Shown piece by piece: positions 21,322 through 22,960 of a stretch of 22,960 bases of DNA. The translations under genes were made by a program, and so were the position numbers. Origin of the DNA: VMCP01 sp964527775 (GTDB taxonomy: Bacteria > Bacteroidota > Bacteroidia > NS11-12g > UBA955); assembly GCA_964527775.1 (NCBI GenBank), contig CAZGQS010000029.1:1-22960 (forward strand), written 5' to 3'. The stretch's first letter is position 1, and each line of letters opens with the position of its first letter. A model generated the notes under the pieces. The model made no database searches. It was not told where the DNA came from and saw only the letters and a program-made list of their open reading frames with translations.

Positions 21322-21922
21322 GCAGAACCTCGAAGCCGTAAGAATGTTGGGTCTGAAATTGCCCACTGACCCAAGATGGGTAAACATCGCTGAAAAATCT
21401 TTGGAAGAAATCCTCATAGATCACGCCTTTTGCGAGCAAAAAGCGGCAACTTCGGGCATCTCTCTGATCGTAAAATATTCACATCTTGAGAGAATCGTTA
21501 AAGAAGTAACACCCTTAGTAGCCGAAGAATGGGGACATTTCAGACGTGTACTGAAAGAAATGGATAAGCGTGGCATCAAGCTGGGCAAGATGCGTAAAGA
21601 TGATTATGTAAACGGCTTGCAACAAAACATGCGAATGGGCGACCATAAGATGATTTTGTTGGAAAAACTGTTGGTTTTCGCGCTCATCGAAGCCCGCAGC
21701 TGCGAGCGTTTCCGACTACTTAGCCTTTATTGCAGCGAAGAATCACTGAGATCATTCTACCACGAATTCATGGTATCTGAAGCAGGACATTACGTGATGT
21801 TCATTGATTTAGCCAAAGAATTTTATCCCGAAGAAGTAGTCAAAGCCCGTTGGCAAGAATGGTTAAAGATTGAAGCCGATATTTTATCGAATTTAGAACT
21901 TCGAGGTGACCGAGTGCACTAA
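21311..21922 (+). CDS. miaE: tRNA-(ms2io6A37) hydroxylase MiaE
   Basis: A 203-residue ferritin-like di-iron enzyme that hydroxylates the isopentenyl group of ms2i6A at position 37 of tRNAs reading codons starting with U, using oxygen. Expected iron ligands are visible: Glu42 in HAFCEQKAA, ExxH at 73-76 (EEWGH), Glu127 in ALIEARSCERFRLL, and ExxH at 157-160 (SEAGH). Length is normal. A frame also opens at TTG 21302; I chose ATG 21311, which fits the family N-terminus (MLGLKLPTDPRW follows) and has an AAGGAA just upstream. It overlaps rpiB. It requires the ms2i6A pathway (miaA, miaB) elsewhere. Confidence 0.93.
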   Translation: MSAEQNLEAVRMLGLKLPTDPRWVNIAEKSLEEILIDHAFCEQKAATSGISLIVKYSHLERIVKEVTPLVAEEWGHFRRVLKEMDKRGIKLGKMRKDDYVNGLQQNMRMGDHKMILLEKLLVFALIEARSCERFRLLSLYCSEESLRSFYHEFMVSEAGHYVMFIDLAKEFYPEEVVKARWQEWLKIEADILSNLELRGDRVH

Positions 21923-21944
21923 ATAAAGTGTAACTTGCCGTCTT

Positions 21945-22775
21945 ATGATGAATTCATTGACGCATTTTTTTGAAGGCTTATCGCCCATAATGCAAGGATT
22001 CACAGGGTCAATGTTCACCTGGTTTCTGACCGCATTGGGGGCATCGGTTGTTTTTTTTATCAAGGACGTTAAACGCGGTTTTATGGACACCCTCCTCGGA
22101 TTCACCGGTGGAGTGATGCTCGCAGCCAGTTTTTGGAGCTTATTAAATCCAGCCCTCGAAATGGCCGAGACCACTTGGGGTGCATCCAGCGCTTGGATTC
22201 CTGTAGCCATTGGATTTTTAGGCGGCGCATTTTTTCTTTTCGGATTGGATCAGTGGCTGCCGCACCTACATTTAAATGAACCCATTACCAAAGCCGAAGG
22301 TGTAAAAACCAATTGGAATAAAACCGTTCTGCTGGTTTTGGCAATCACCCTGCACAACATTCCCGAAGGACTTGCCGTTGGCGTTGCCTTTGGAGCCGTA
22401 GCCGAAGGTATTCCCGGCGCTGACCTTACCGGTGCCATTGCTTTGGCCATAGGAATTGGTATTCAAGATTTTCCCGAAGGGATGGCGGTTTCGCTTCCCC
22501 TCCGCCGCTTTGGACTTTCGCGTATGAAGTCTTTTCTCTGGGGACAGTTATCTGGTGTAGTTGAGCCCATTGCTGCCATTTTAGGCGTCGCCCTCGTCAT
22601 GTGGGCACAAGACATTCTACCATACGCGCTTGCCTTCGCTGCCGGCGCCATGATATACGTTGTTGTAGAGGAAGTTATCCCAGAATCGCACAGCAACGGC
22701 CACACAGACAAAGCCACCTTGGGCTTGATTTTCGGCTTCGTATTGATGATGTCGTTAGATGTGGGGTTGGGGTAA
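21945..22775 (+). CDS. ZIP-family metal transporter
   Basis: The 276-residue inner-membrane protein belongs to the ZIP family (ZupT/GufA-like), which imports zinc and related divalent metals. Eight membrane helices are likely. The metal-site helices are clear: HNIPEGLAVG at 137-146 and QDFPEGMAV at 174-182, with GQLSGVVEP at 200-208. A His-containing loop (WLPHLHL, 104-110) precedes the first. It starts at ATG 21945; a second ATG follows at once. It lies 22 bases after miaE; TAACTTGC upstream is a weak match to a -7 box. The metal specificity cannot be read from sequence. The 17-bp array starts six bases after its stop. Confidence 0.92.
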   Translation: MMNSLTHFFEGLSPIMQGFTGSMFTWFLTALGASVVFFIKDVKRGFMDTLLGFTGGVMLAASFWSLLNPALEMAETTWGASSAWIPVAIGFLGGAFFLFGLDQWLPHLHLNEPITKAEGVKTNWNKTVLLVLAITLHNIPEGLAVGVAFGAVAEGIPGADLTGAIALAIGIGIQDFPEGMAVSLPLRRFGLSRMKSFLWGQLSGVVEPIAAILGVALVMWAQDILPYALAFAAGAMIYVVVEEVIPESHSNGHTDKATLGLIFGFVLMMSLDVGLG

Positions 22776-22780
22776 TGAGG

Positions 22781-22960
22781 GACTCACGCTTCGCTAGGAC
22801 TCACGCTTCGCTAGGACTCACGCTGCGCTAGGACTCACGCTGCGCTAAGACTTGCGCTGCGCTAGGACTTGCGCTTCGCTAGGACTCACGCTTCGCTAGG
22901 ACTTGCGCTTCGCTAGGACTTGCGCTTCGCTAGGACTCACGCTTCGCTAGGACTCACGCT
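22781..22960. repeat. 17-bp tandem repeat array 2 (after the ZIP gene), continues past the window
   Basis: Ten perfect-length 17-bp units and the first ten bases of an eleventh fill the region to the right edge with no spacer. The consensus is GACTCACGCTTCGCTAG. Units 5, 6, 8 and 9 have TG in place of CA at positions 5-6; units 3, 4 and 5 have G in place of T at position 11; unit 4 ends in A. The total length is unknown because the window ends inside the array. Confidence 0.97.

Noticed and set aside
22781..22960. Array 2 as a CRISPR array
   Set aside because: The 17-bp units follow each other with no unique spacers and no cas genes are near; it is a simple tandem array.

Overview
The window looks like the chromosome of an aerobic member of the Bacteroidota. 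The evidence is a secreted protein with a type IX secretion (T9SS) type B / gliding-motility-associated C-terminal domain, a DUF5683 gene directly behind parAB, several promoter boxes of the Bacteroidota form TAnnTTTG, almost no strong Shine-Dalgarno sequences, and two oxygen-dependent di-iron enzymes (AlkB and MiaE). I cannot name the genus from the sequence alone.

Layout. (1) Positions 1-2950 are an AT-rich accessory segment: the tail of an unknown gene, a convincing integron-type attC site, a 174-residue unknown gene that looks like a cassette gene, what appears to be half of a second attC site, a hipBA-type toxin-antitoxin remnant (antitoxin intact, HipA kinase reduced to its C-terminal quarter) with palindromic operators, and a Fic AMP-transferase gene. 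The segment stops at a bidirectional terminator and the 3' end of a tRNA-Met gene, a classical boundary for an island. (2) Positions 2989-16622 are core genome: tRNA-Met, a GT9 glycosyltransferase, a giant T9SS cell-surface protein, a Bax-inhibitor-1 membrane protein, the parA-parB-DUF5683-TPR operon, an orphan peptide-binding protein, and recG-mlaE-mlaF. (3) Positions 16733-22960 hold alkB (alkane hydroxylase), a complete IS3-family element, then fabG, tatC, rpiB, miaE and a ZIP metal transporter, mostly tightly packed on the plus strand.

The most unusual non-coding signal is a family of 17-bp tandem repeats (consensus GACTCACGCTTCGCTAG, with a linked CA/TG variant). It occurs in two arrays 5 kb apart, both starting at or within a few bases of the 3' end of a plus-strand gene. 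The first array even supplies the stop codon of alkB. A separate 7-bp array (CCGATCA) is the landing site of the IS3 element, whose 3-bp target duplication and empty site can be reconstructed exactly.

How the genes work together: parA/parB serve chromosome segregation, recG replication-fork rescue, mlaE/mlaF lipid trafficking to or from the outer membrane, tatC protein export, fabG fatty-acid elongation, rpiB the pentose phosphate pathway, and miaE tRNA modification. Several genes (recG, fabG, probably the GT9 gene and tatC) carry a promoter -7 box only four bases before ATG, suggesting leaderless messages. No stretch above 300 bases lacks a gene or described element; the largest gene-poor gaps are 83-249, 1530-1761, 17780-17995 (repeats and IS end) and 22776-22960 (repeats).
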